11,197 bases of DNA. Source: BNXB01 sp031548005. GTDB lineage: Bacteria; Bacteroidota; Bacteroidia; Bacteroidales; Azobacteroidaceae. The stretch spans positions 1 through 11,197 of the forward strand of contig JAVBRK010000010.1 of assembly GCA_031548005.1 (NCBI GenBank), read 5' to 3'. Shown in pieces: positions 1 through 6,637 of this stretch (its first letter is position 1; every line of letters begins with the position of its first letter). The position numbers were made by a program, and so were the translations under genes. The notes under the pieces are model-generated. The model searched no databases. It was not told the DNA's origin and worked only from the letters and a program-made list of their open reading frames with translations.

Positions 1-705
1 TAACTCATACCCCCATTTTCTGAAGCCCCCCTCCGTGAATTTCATAATGTTCCCTTTGTGAACCAGTGTCACTTTTTGCAGTCTATGATCCAATGCATAC
101 TGGATTGCAGACCGGACTAAGCGCTCGGAACCTTCTTTTGAAACCGGTTTTATGCCGATGGACGATGTTTCCGGGAAGCGAATTTTTTGTACCTTCATTT
201 CTTTTTCCAGAAATTGCAGTACTTTGTTTACCTCTTCGGTTCCCTGCATCCATTCGATTCCTGCATAAATATCTTCTGTATTTTCCCTGAAAATGACCAT
301 ATTTACTTTCTGGGGTTGTTTTACCGGTGTTTCGACTCCCTGGAACCATTTTACGGGCCTTACACAGGCGAACAGATCCAGATCCTGTCTTAATGCAACA
401 TTCAGAGACCGGATTCCTGTACCTACGGGAGTAGTCAGCGGCCCTTTAATTCCGACGAGATATTCGCGGAAAGCGCTCATGGTTTCTTCCGGAAGCCAGC
501 TTCCGGTTCGTTCGAACGCCTTTTCTCCGGCTAATAACTCTTTCCACTCGATCTTCTTTTTTCCTGAATAAGAAACCTCGATAGCCAGGTCGATTACTTG
601 CTGCGCAGCATTCCAGATCTCTTTCCCAATTCCGTCTCCTTCAATATAGGGTATAGTGGGATGATCGGGAACGATCAGTTGTTTGTTTTTTTGTTCGATT
701 TTCAT
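1..705 (-). CDS. icd: NADP-type isocitrate dehydrogenase, N-terminal 235 residues (gene runs off the window)
   Basis: Oxidative decarboxylation of isocitrate to 2-oxoglutarate in the cytosol, the step after aconitase. The translated 235 residues align by eye with E. coli Icd without gaps at a constant offset of 13. PYIEGDGIG lies at 19-27, GPLTTPVG at 88-95, RSLNVALRQ at 99-107, FRENTEDIYAGIEW at 139-152 and VHKGNIMKFTEG at 215-226. The substrate-binding Ser100, Asn102, Arg106, Arg116 and Arg140 match E. coli Ser113, Asn115, Arg119, Arg129 and Arg153; catalytic Tyr147 and Lys217 match Tyr160 and Lys230. The ATG at 705-703 overlaps the aconitase stop as ATGA, so translation is probably coupled. 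The frame is open to base 1. The family is about 416 residues long, so a little over half is present. Residues that fix NADP versus NAD preference lie in the missing part; NADP is inferred from similarity to the E. coli enzyme. Confidence 0.95.
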   Translation of the reverse strand, partial: MKIEQKNKQLIVPDHPTIPYIEGDGIGKEIWNAAQQVIDLAIEVSYSGKKKIEWKELLAGEKAFERTGSWLPEETMSAFREYLVGIKGPLTTPVGTGIRSLNVALRQDLDLFACVRPVKWFQGVETPVKQPQKVNMVIFRENTEDIYAGIEWMQGTEEVNKVLQFLEKEMKVQKIRFPETSSIGIKPVSKEGSERLVRSAIQYALDHRLQKVTLVHKGNIMKFTEGGFRKWGYEL

Positions 706-2954
706 AATTTCATGGCATTTAGGGCGCTCCCGGATTTAAACCATCCGATTTGTAATTCGTTGTAGGAATGCGAAACTTTAAACGACTCGGATGTCTGATC
801 GCTGTGGTGAAGCACGACCTGTAGCTTCTTTTCCGGTTGGAAGCTATCTAATCCGCTAACAGAGATCCGGTCTCCTTCACGAACCCGGTCATAATCGGCT
901 TTATCTGTAAAAGTCAAGGCTAACATTCCTTGTTTTTTCAGGTTGGTTTCATGAATGCGTGCAAATGACTTGGCAATAATGACCTTGACATTCAAAAAAC
1001 GGGGCTCCATGGCTGCATGTTCGCGGGAAGATCCCTCTCCGTAATTTTCTTCAGCAATTACGACCGAGCCTATTCCTGCATTTTTGTATTCTCTGGCCAG
1101 GGCCGGAACGGCCTTATATGTTCCTGAATAAGGGTCGAGTACCGAATTTGCCTGATCGTTGAAAGCATTGATTGCTCCGATCAGCATGTTGTCGGAAATA
1201 TTCTCGAGGTGTCCGCGGAAGCGAAGCCAGGGGCCGGCCATTGAAATGTGGTCGGTGGTGCATTTACCTTTTACCTTGATCAGCAATGCCATATCGGCTG
1301 TATCTTTTTCGCTCCATGCCGGAAACGGTTGCAGCCGTTGCAGTCTTTTAGAATCCGGAGAGATGAGAATTTCTTCCGCACTTCCGGCATCCGGAGGCAA
1401 ATAGCCTTGGGTGTCTTTCACGTAGCCTTTTTCCGGAAGCTCATAGCCAACAGGAGGTTCTAAGAGTATCTTTTCTCCTTTTTTGTTAGTCAGCGTATCT
1501 TTTAGCGGATTGAAGCACAGATCGCCTGCGATGGTGATGGCCATGACGATTTCGGGGGAAGCGATAAATGAACAGGTGTTCGGATTTCCGTCGTTTCGTT
1601 TGGCAAAATTCCGGTTGTAGGAATTGATAATGGAATTAATCCGGTCGGGAACATCCGAATCTCTTTTCCATTGTCCGATACAAGGACCGCAGGCATTGGC
1701 CATCAATACCCCTCCGATGCTGTTGAAAGCATCCAATATTCCGTCTCGTTCGGCTGTCAGGCGTATTTGCTCTGATCCCGGATTGATCAGCAACCGGCTT
1801 TTCACTTCCAGTTCTTTTTCTTTAGCCTGCCGGGCTATGGATGCGGCTTTGCTCAGATCTTCATAGGACGAATTGGTGCACGATCCGATCAGTCCTGTAT
1901 CCGGATGCCTCGGATACCCTTTCTCGACGACTATTTTTCCGAATTCTGAAATGGAATAAGCAGCATCTGGAGTGAATGGGCCGTTGATGTAAGGCTCAAG
2001 TGTACTTAAATCTATTTCGACCACCCGGTCATAAAACTTTTCCGGAGACTGGTATACCTCCGGATCGGCCTGAAGATCTTGTCTGATCGATTCGCAGTAA
2101 GATGCGATTTCGCCTCTCTCTGTAGCGATAAGGTATTCTCCCGTTTTTGAATCATAGGGGAAAATGGAGGTGGTGGCGCCGACCTCCGCTCCCATATTGC
2201 AAATGGTACCTTTGCCAGTGGCAGAAAAGGTTTCTGTTCCCGGACCGAAGTATTCGATCACAGCATTGGTTCCCCCTTTCACGGTCAGCATCCCGGCTAA
2301 TTTGAGAATGATGTCTTTCGGGGTGGTCCAACCGTTCATTTTTCCGGTGAGCCGCACTCCGATGATTTTGGGCATCTTCAACTCCCAGGGCATTCCGGCC
2401 ATGACATCCATAGCATCCGATCCTCCGACTCCGATGGCGATCATACCTAAACCGCCGGCATTCGGAGTGTGCGAATCGGTACCGATCATCAGTCCCCCGG
2501 GAAAGGCGTAGTTTTCAAATACCACCTGGTGAATGATTCCGGCTCCCGGTTTCCAGAATCCGATACCGTATTTGTTGGATACCGAGCGTAAAAAATCATA
2601 AACTTCCTTGTTTACATTTTCTGCTTCAGCCAGATCGACGGCTGCAGAATGGTAAGCCTGGATTAAGTGATCGCAATGAACTGTGGTCGGAACAGCTGTT
2701 GTTTTTCTTCCTGCGTTCATGAATTGCAATAAAGCCATTTGGGCGGTTGCATCCTGCATGGCGACACGATCGGGGAGGAAATTGACGTAATCTTCTCCCC
2801 GTTGAAAATTTCTTAAGGAATTTTGGTCGTATAAATGGGTCAGGAGTATCTTTTCGGTCAATGTCAACGGATGTTTCAGCATCCTTCTTATTTTTTCGAC
2901 TTCAGACCGGTAGTTTTTGTAAATCTGCTGTATTCCTTCTGAGTAAATTGTCAT
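702..2954 (-). CDS. acnA: Aconitate hydratase, mitochondrial type
   Basis: Isomerises citrate to isocitrate through cis-aconitate in the cytosol using a [4Fe-4S] cluster. The 750-residue protein has the order expected of mitochondrial-type aconitase. GTDSHTPN lies at 159-166. Cluster ligands are Cys359 (GSCTNSS) and Cys422/Cys425 (ACGPCIGQW). The swivel domain carries TTDHISMAGPWLRFRG at 566-581 and GEGSSREHAAMEPR at 639-652. Arg580, Ser642 and Arg644 fall at the same numbers as in the pig mitochondrial enzyme, and the three cysteines are offset by one. The frame opens six codons earlier with TTG, but I choose the ATG at 2954 because a full AGGAGG sits 6 nt upstream of it, inside that extension. 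Its stop overlaps the icd start (ATGA). In B. fragilis a mitochondrial-like aconitase is known in an operon with icd and citrate synthase, so gltA may lie beyond base 1 (inference). Confidence 0.96.
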   Translation of the reverse strand: MTIYSEGIQQIYKNYRSEVEKIRRMLKHPLTLTEKILLTHLYDQNSLRNFQRGEDYVNFLPDRVAMQDATAQMALLQFMNAGRKTTAVPTTVHCDHLIQAYHSAAVDLAEAENVNKEVYDFLRSVSNKYGIGFWKPGAGIIHQVVFENYAFPGGLMIGTDSHTPNAGGLGMIAIGVGGSDAMDVMAGMPWELKMPKIIGVRLTGKMNGWTTPKDIILKLAGMLTVKGGTNAVIEYFGPGTETFSATGKGTICNMGAEVGATTSIFPYDSKTGEYLIATERGEIASYCESIRQDLQADPEVYQSPEKFYDRVVEIDLSTLEPYINGPFTPDAAYSISEFGKIVVEKGYPRHPDTGLIGSCTNSSYEDLSKAASIARQAKEKELEVKSRLLINPGSEQIRLTAERDGILDAFNSIGGVLMANACGPCIGQWKRDSDVPDRINSIINSYNRNFAKRNDGNPNTCSFIASPEIVMAITIAGDLCFNPLKDTLTNKKGEKILLEPPVGYELPEKGYVKDTQGYLPPDAGSAEEILISPDSKRLQRLQPFPAWSEKDTADMALLIKVKGKCTTDHISMAGPWLRFRGHLENISDNMLIGAINAFNDQANSVLDPYSGTYKAVPALAREYKNAGIGSVVIAEENYGEGSSREHAAMEPRFLNVKVIIAKSFARIHETNLKKQGMLALTFTDKADYDRVREGDRISVSGLDSFQPEKKLQVVLHHSDQTSESFKVSHSYNELQIGWFKSGSALNAMKL

Positions 2955-2960
2955 GTAAGC

Positions 2961-2966
2961 CCTCCT
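2961..2966 (-). promoter_or_regulatory. Strong Shine-Dalgarno of acnA
   Basis: The minus strand reads AGGAGG followed by GCTTAC and ATG, a perfect anti-16S complement with 6 nt spacing. It decides the start at 2954 over the upstream in-frame TTG at 2972, which would place this motif inside the coding region. Such a strong motif stands out because the other genes in this window have only weak or no purine-rich sequence before the ATG, as is usual in Bacteroidota. Confidence 0.75.
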
Positions 2967-2979
2967 ATTCAATGTGATT

Positions 2980-2993
2980 GTTCAATATTGTAC
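2980..2993. promoter_or_regulatory. Possible operator: pseudo-palindrome upstream of acnA
   Basis: The 14-bp sequence GTTCAATATTGTAC is symmetric in 6 of 7 base pairs around a perfect CAATATTG core, the one mismatch being the T/T pair at 2982/2991. It lies 26 bp upstream of the acnA ATG, between the ribosome-binding site and the likely promoter, where a repressor site could act. It could equally be a chance palindrome in A/T-rich DNA. No regulator is identified. Confidence 0.25.
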
Positions 2994-3087
2994 TGGATAA
3001 TAATAAGAACTGAGAAAAAGCCAAAATTGTTCACATTTATGGGTGAAGATGATTAAAATACATTCGAATTCTATGAGTTTTAATTGT

Positions 3088-3128
3088 AAATTATTAATAT
3101 ACAGATAATAAATAAAGATTAATAATTT
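3088..3128. repeat. 11-bp perfect inverted repeat in the acnA/yqgE divergent region
   Basis: The arms AAATTATTAAT (3088-3098) and ATTAATAATTT (3118-3128) are exact reverse complements separated by 19 nt. In a plus-strand RNA two further G-U pairs (3086-3087 with 3129-3130) could extend the stem to 13 pairs, and a T-rich run follows. The arms are pure A/T, so an RNA hairpin would be weak. A DNA operator shared by the divergent genes is the other reading. No gene on the plus strand upstream would need a terminator here. The rest of the 235-bp gap (2955-3189) is A/T-rich leader and promoter DNA with no ORF I believe. Confidence 0.5.
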
Positions 3129-3189
3129 GTTTTTGGAATTTCCGGTTGAATCAATTAAATTGCAGCCGTAAATAAAAAACTCACAAGGC

Positions 3190-3783
3190 ATGTCTGATGA
3201 ATTTGATATATTCCGGATTGAAAATAATCATGTAAAGCCAGAAAAAGGGTGTATTCTGATTTCTGAGCCTTTCATGAACGACCGGTATTTCGGCCGGAGT
3301 GTGGTATTGCTGGTTGAGCACGATCTGGAGCACGGTTCTATGGGTTTTGTATTGAATAAACCGCTCGACCAAAAGGTGAACGACTATTTTCAGGGGCTGG
3401 AGTCTATTCCAGACATCCCGATTTTTCAGGGAGGTCCGGTGGGTACTAACCGTTTATTTTTTATTCATACCCTGGGAGATCTGGTTCCTTCAACAACTCC
3501 GATTGGTAATGGATTATATTTCGACGGCGATTTTGATGTAATTAAATCGTACCTTTCCAAAGGGAATCCGGCCGATTCGGTTAAGTTTTTTCTGGGATAT
3601 TCGGGTTGGGGCAAAAATCAGTTAGAAAACGAAATATCTTGTAATTCGTGGGTCGTTAGCGAATCGGATAAATTTCAAATGATGAAAAACGAGGGCGAAA
3701 TCTGCTGGAAGAGGGCGCTCTCGAAACTCGGGAACAGATATAAATCCTGGGCCAATTTTCCGAAACGGCCTTTTTTGAACTGA
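3190..3783 (+). CDS. YqgE/AlgH family protein (DUF179)
   Basis: A 197-residue soluble protein of the widely conserved UPF0301/YqgE family; its biochemical role is unsettled, and AlgH in Pseudomonas has been linked to alginate regulation. The family signatures are all present: an N-terminal block PFMNDRYFGRSVVLLVEH at 27-44, GFVLNKP at 52-58, FQGGPVG at 79-85, and the C-terminal GYSGWGKNQLENE at 137-149. Length is normal for the family. No signal peptide or membrane segment is seen. The ATG at 3190 is preceded only by AAGG at very short spacing. It is transcribed alone, divergent from acnA, and its stop lies 9 bp from the stop of the convergent GNAT gene. Confidence 0.92.
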   Translation: MSDEFDIFRIENNHVKPEKGCILISEPFMNDRYFGRSVVLLVEHDLEHGSMGFVLNKPLDQKVNDYFQGLESIPDIPIFQGGPVGTNRLFFIHTLGDLVPSTTPIGNGLYFDGDFDVIKSYLSKGNPADSVKFFLGYSGWGKNQLENEISCNSWVVSESDKFQMMKNEGEICWKRALSKLGNRYKSWANFPKRPFLN

Positions 3784-3792
3784 AAATACTTC

Positions 3793-4329
3793 TCAGGATT
3801 TTATACCAGGATTGATTAATTGTAATAAAAAAACATCTTCAAAATAATTCTTTCGTTTCAACCATTTACTCAGGCATCCTGTTTGAACATATTCGCATTT
3901 TGTAAAAAGCTTCATGCTGTTGGTGTTGTTCTTGGGTACATAGGCGTAAAGTTGCTTCAACAGAAGAAAATCGAAAGCGTATTGTCTGATCAGTTCCAGT
4001 ACCTGCGATCCTAATCCTTTTTTTCTGTATTCGGAATCGAGTAAGATACCGACTCCGGCTCTCAGGTTCATCGGGTCGAAATCGTATAAATCAATTGTTC
4101 CGGCAGGAATGTTGCCGGCTTTCAGTACCACCATCAATCTTAGTTGGCGAGATTGGAAGATGTCTCTCCGGGATTCCGAGATATATTCCCTCAGGGCAAA
4201 TCTGGAGTATGGAGCAAGAGTCGATCCGCAGGCCCATAATTCGGGTTTGTTTTCCCAACGATATAAAACATCGAGGTCTTCGGGTTCCAATGCCCGCAGT
4301 TTAATCGTGTCATTTTCCAATAAGACCAT
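3793..4329 (-). CDS. GNAT family N-acetyltransferase (RimJ/SpeG-like)
   Basis: Predicted acetyl-CoA-dependent N-acetyltransferase, substrate unknown. The 178-residue protein starts with the typical IKLRALEPEDLDVLYRWEN strand-helix of this subgroup (residues 9-27). It carries the acetyl-CoA pyrophosphate loop RKKGLG at 102-107, and the C-terminal stretch NNTNSMKLFTKCEY (about 134-147) matches the common N-x-x-S-x-x-x-Y/F motif. The longest frame opens with TTG at 4338; I take the ATG at 4329. It overlaps the end of the glycosyltransferase by 20 bp, so the two are co-transcribed and probably coupled. It is the last gene of the recR cluster. An acetyl modification of a sugar or glycan made with the neighbouring glycosyltransferase is conceivable, but the RimJ/SpeG-like look argues equally for a small amine or protein N-terminus. 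Confidence 0.88.
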   Translation of the reverse strand: MVLLENDTIKLRALEPEDLDVLYRWENKPELWACGSTLAPYSRFALREYISESRRDIFQSRQLRLMVVLKAGNIPAGTIDLYDFDPMNLRAGVGILLDSEYRKKGLGSQVLELIRQYAFDFLLLKQLYAYVPKNNTNSMKLFTKCEYVQTGCLSKWLKRKNYFEDVFLLQLINPGIKS

Positions 4330-5383
4330 ATTCTTCAATATTTTTACCGGTTAATATTTTGTCTGGAGCAATGGCTACTTCGATATCCGGGTGGTAAATC
4401 CAGAAATGCATTTTTGTCCCTTTTGTATCTATTTGATTGATAATTTCCTTGTAGGTATCTTTCTTTGTATTAAAAACAAGGGCCGGTTTATGGTTTATCG
4501 AGGGGTTGGGATACCCTGTATCGCCTGTTTTTTTTCTGAAAATCATTTTCTTTAAAGCAGACAGGCTTCCGGCAAAATAAATACCGGACTGGACAAAGAG
4601 TCCATAAAATTTACTATAGTGCGGATAATGCTTTTTGAAAAAAATCAACATGGCCTCGTAGAAAACCTGGACATACCGGAAGTCTTTTTTGGTACTCTCT
4701 CCTTTGTAATGAATGATCTTTTCGGGAACGTAATAATTATGATAGCCGGCCTGTGTGATACGGTAGGATAAATCGATATCTTCTCCATACATGAAAAAAG
4801 TTTCATCCAATAAACCGGTTTTATTTAAAACTTCCCGTCGTAACAGCATAAATGCTCCTGCCAGAACGTCGACCCGGTGAACTTTGTTTTCCTCCAGGTA
4901 TTTTAAGTGATATTTTCCGAATAATGGAGAACGGGGGAAAATCCGGGAAATTCCGGTCATTTTGCAGAAAGAGTTCCAGGGCGACGGGAACCCGCGTTTG
5001 GACTCCGGAAGAAACCGGCCGTAGCCATCGATCATCTTGACCCCTAATCCCCCGGCGTCCGGATGATCGTCCATAAACCGGCAGACATTTTGTAAGGTAT
5101 CTTCTCCGACTACCGTGTCCGGGTTCAATAGTAACACGTATTTTCCTGTAGATTGCCGGATAGCCTGGTTGTTGGCTTTTGAAAATCCGGGGTTATCATG
5201 ATTTGCAATGAATGTAACTCCGGGAAATTTAGGTTGCAGGTATTCGAGGGAACCGTCGGATGAATTATTATCTACTACAAAAACCTCGGTCTCCAGGTCT
5301 TTTAAAGACGATAAAACCGAAAGCAGGCATTGTTCGAGGTAATACCTGACATTGTAGTTGACAATAACAACGGATAGTTTCAT
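4310..5383 (-). CDS. Glycosyltransferase family 2 (WbbL/rhamnosyltransferase-like)
   Basis: Predicted inverting GT-A glycosyltransferase that moves a sugar from a nucleotide donor to an envelope glycan or lipid-linked acceptor. The N-terminus has the nucleotide-binding strand SVVIVNYN at 4-11 and VVDNNSSDGS at 36-45. NPGFSKANN lies at 64-72 and the metal-site region LLLNPDT at 84-90. The acceptor-side motif FFMYGEDIDLSYR (196-208) contains the ED-x-D pair typical of WbbL-like members. A hydrophobic stretch around 258-275 may contact the membrane. Residues about 295-357, with LVFNTKKDTYKEIINQI and IEVAIAPDKI, are not part of the usual GT2 fold; they look like a piece of an alpha/beta domain whose role I cannot assign. 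The start ATG is 3 nt after the HAD gene stop. The acceptor and sugar are unknown. Confidence 0.9.
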   Translation of the reverse strand: MKLSVVIVNYNVRYYLEQCLLSVLSSLKDLETEVFVVDNNSSDGSLEYLQPKFPGVTFIANHDNPGFSKANNQAIRQSTGKYVLLLNPDTVVGEDTLQNVCRFMDDHPDAGGLGVKMIDGYGRFLPESKRGFPSPWNSFCKMTGISRIFPRSPLFGKYHLKYLEENKVHRVDVLAGAFMLLRREVLNKTGLLDETFFMYGEDIDLSYRITQAGYHNYYVPEKIIHYKGESTKKDFRYVQVFYEAMLIFFKKHYPHYSKFYGLFVQSGIYFAGSLSALKKMIFRKKTGDTGYPNPSINHKPALVFNTKKDTYKEIINQIDTKGTKMHFWIYHPDIEVAIAPDKILTGKNIEEYGLIGK

Positions 5384-5386
5384 CGT

Positions 5387-5848
5387 TTAATATCCTTTTC
5401 CACGCGCTTTGTCCCAGGCTTCTCCCAAGCGGATAAAGAAGTTTTTTTCTTCTTTTCTCGGATTTGTTTCATCCTGGCCCATCAGTTCTTCAAAGCGGTA
5501 CAGGTTGTTTCCTCCCGCCAGTACCAGTTTATAGATAATACCCCAATCCGGAAGCCCTCCCAGATTCCTGTCATCGATAAATAAATCTGCAGTCAGTTTG
5601 CGGGAAGATCCGGCTAATTCTTCTTCCGGATAATTTTTGTTGGCGGCATAAAATTTCAAGCCTTTTTCTTCACAATATTTAATAGCTTCATCCAATAAAT
5701 CGCCTTCTCTTACAGTCCACAAAATTAACTGATGCAGGCCCGTTTCCTGAATTTTCTTCAATACATCGATGGCAAACGGAATCGGACGTCCGATTTTCGG
5801 ATAAGCATGTTCTACAATAGTCCCGTCGAAATCTACAGCTATAACCAT
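5387..5848 (-). CDS. Small HAD-superfamily hydrolase (BT0820-like)
   Basis: A 153-residue HAD-type phosphohydrolase of a small Bacteroidota group, without a recognisable cap domain. Motif I is VDFDGT at 5-10, with the nucleophile Asp6 and acid/base Asp8. The motif II region is LILWTVREG at about 60-68, where the threonine is expected to bind phosphate. Motif IV is ADLFIDDRNLGG at about 100-111, with paired Asp residues for Mg2+. The long open frame begins with TTG at 5890; I choose the ATG at 5848, which places the first strand MVIAVDFDGT right at the N-terminus, as is usual for HAD proteins. It lies 63 bp downstream of recR and 3 bp before the glycosyltransferase. The substrate is unknown; linkage to a glycosyltransferase makes a sugar or nucleotide phosphate possible (inference). 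Confidence 0.85.
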   Translation of the reverse strand: MVIAVDFDGTIVEHAYPKIGRPIPFAIDVLKKIQETGLHQLILWTVREGDLLDEAIKYCEEKGLKFYAANKNYPEEELAGSSRKLTADLFIDDRNLGGLPDWGIIYKLVLAGGNNLYRFEELMGQDETNPRKEEKNFFIRLGEAWDKARGKGY

Positions 5849-5911
5849 AATAATCAGTTTTATATGAGAGCTTGTACTTGAGCTTCCCAATATGTTTTGA
5901 AATGAATTGTT

Positions 5912-6535
5912 TTATATTCTAAATGAGTCGTTGAATGCGGTTCTGTTTACAATAGAACGGCCCAGCGTAATCTCGTCGGCATATTCTATTTCATCTCCGA
6001 TTGAAATTCCACGTGCAATGACACTGATTGAAGTATCGAGTCCCGACAACTTCCGGTAAATATAAAAATTAGTCGTATCTCCTTCCATCGTTGTACTGAG
6101 GGCCAGTATGACTTCTTTTACTCCCCCTGATCTGATTCGTTCCGTGAGGCTTTCAATCTCCAGGTCGGCAGGTCCGATCCCGTCCATCGGAGAAATAATA
6201 CCTCCCAAAACATGATATACTCCATGAAATTGTCCGGTATTTTCAATGGCCATGACTTCCCGAATGTTTTCCACTACACAGACCAATCCGCTGTCCCGGG
6301 AAAGATCGTTACAAATACTGCAAATTCCGTCGTCGCAAATATTGTGACAAACGGAACAATACTTCACATGGTTACGCAGGTTAATGATCGCTTGTCCGAA
6401 ATTAGAGACTTCTTCCGGCGTGCGCTTCAGCGCATGAAGTACCAGTCGCAGGGCTGTTTTCCGGCCGATTCCCGGTAATTTGGCAAATTCGTTTACCGCA
6501 TTATCAAGTAATGCCGAAGGATATTTTTGAGTCAT
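5912..6535 (-). CDS. recR: Recombination mediator protein RecR
   Basis: RecR works with RecO (and RecF) to load RecA on SSB-coated single-stranded DNA at gaps during recombinational repair. All family parts are visible in the 207 residues. The helix-hairpin-helix LPGIGRKTALRL lies at 20-31. The four-cysteine zinc site is C60-x2-C63 and C72-x2-C75, with an additional Cys67. The Toprim domain begins at VCVVENIREV (85-94). The C-terminal signature ARGISIGDEIEYADEITLGR lies at 174-193. Length is standard. It begins with ATG at 6535 without a clear Shine-Dalgarno. It heads the four-gene minus-strand cluster and has its own good Bacteroidota promoter at 6557-6588. Confidence 0.97.
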   Translation of the reverse strand: MTQKYPSALLDNAVNEFAKLPGIGRKTALRLVLHALKRTPEEVSNFGQAIINLRNHVKYCSVCHNICDDGICSICNDLSRDSGLVCVVENIREVMAIENTGQFHGVYHVLGGIISPMDGIGPADLEIESLTERIRSGGVKEVILALSTTMEGDTTNFYIYRKLSGLDTSISVIARGISIGDEIEYADEITLGRSIVNRTAFNDSFRI

Positions 6536-6556
6536 TTTTTGCGTGCAATTTCCCTA

Positions 6557-6588
6557 CAAAATTAACTTATTTCCTTTTGCTTTGCAAA
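6557..6588 (-). promoter_or_regulatory. recR promoter (Bacteroidota type)
   Basis: On the minus strand the -33 element TTTG (6588-6585) is followed after 20 bp by TAATTTTG (6564-6557), an exact match to the Bacteroides TAnnTTTG -7 box. Transcription would start near 6550, giving a leader of about 15 nt before the recR ATG. The -33 element forms half of the palindrome TTTGCAAA that also serves the opposite promoter. Confidence 0.7.
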
Positions 6589-6613
6589 ATATCGTGCAAA
6601 ATCAGTACTTTTG
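6581..6613 (+). promoter_or_regulatory. Promoter of the OPT transporter (Bacteroidota type)
   Basis: TTTG at 6581-6584 is followed after 21 bp by TACTTTTG at 6606-6613, an exact TAnnTTTG match. Expected transcription start is near 6620, about 18 nt before the ATG at 6638. The direct repeat TGCAAAAT (6583-6590 and 6595-6602, 12 bp apart) lies in the spacer and might bind a regulator. Confidence 0.7.
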
Positions 6614-6637
6614 CTTTTAATTTAAGAATTGATAACA

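Noticed and set aside
2954..2972. Extended acnA start at the TTG (MNRRAYM)
   Set aside because: The extension consists of the ribosome-binding site of the downstream ATG and starts with a rare TTG; the ATG at 2954 is far better placed.
3022..3029. Possible acnA promoter -7 box (minus strand CAATTTTG)
   Set aside because: One mismatch to TAnnTTTG and no TTTG about 20 bp upstream; too weak to list.
4310..4338. Frameshift joining glycosyltransferase and GNAT genes
   Set aside because: Both proteins are complete in their own frames and the 20-bp overlap is normal for coupled genes.
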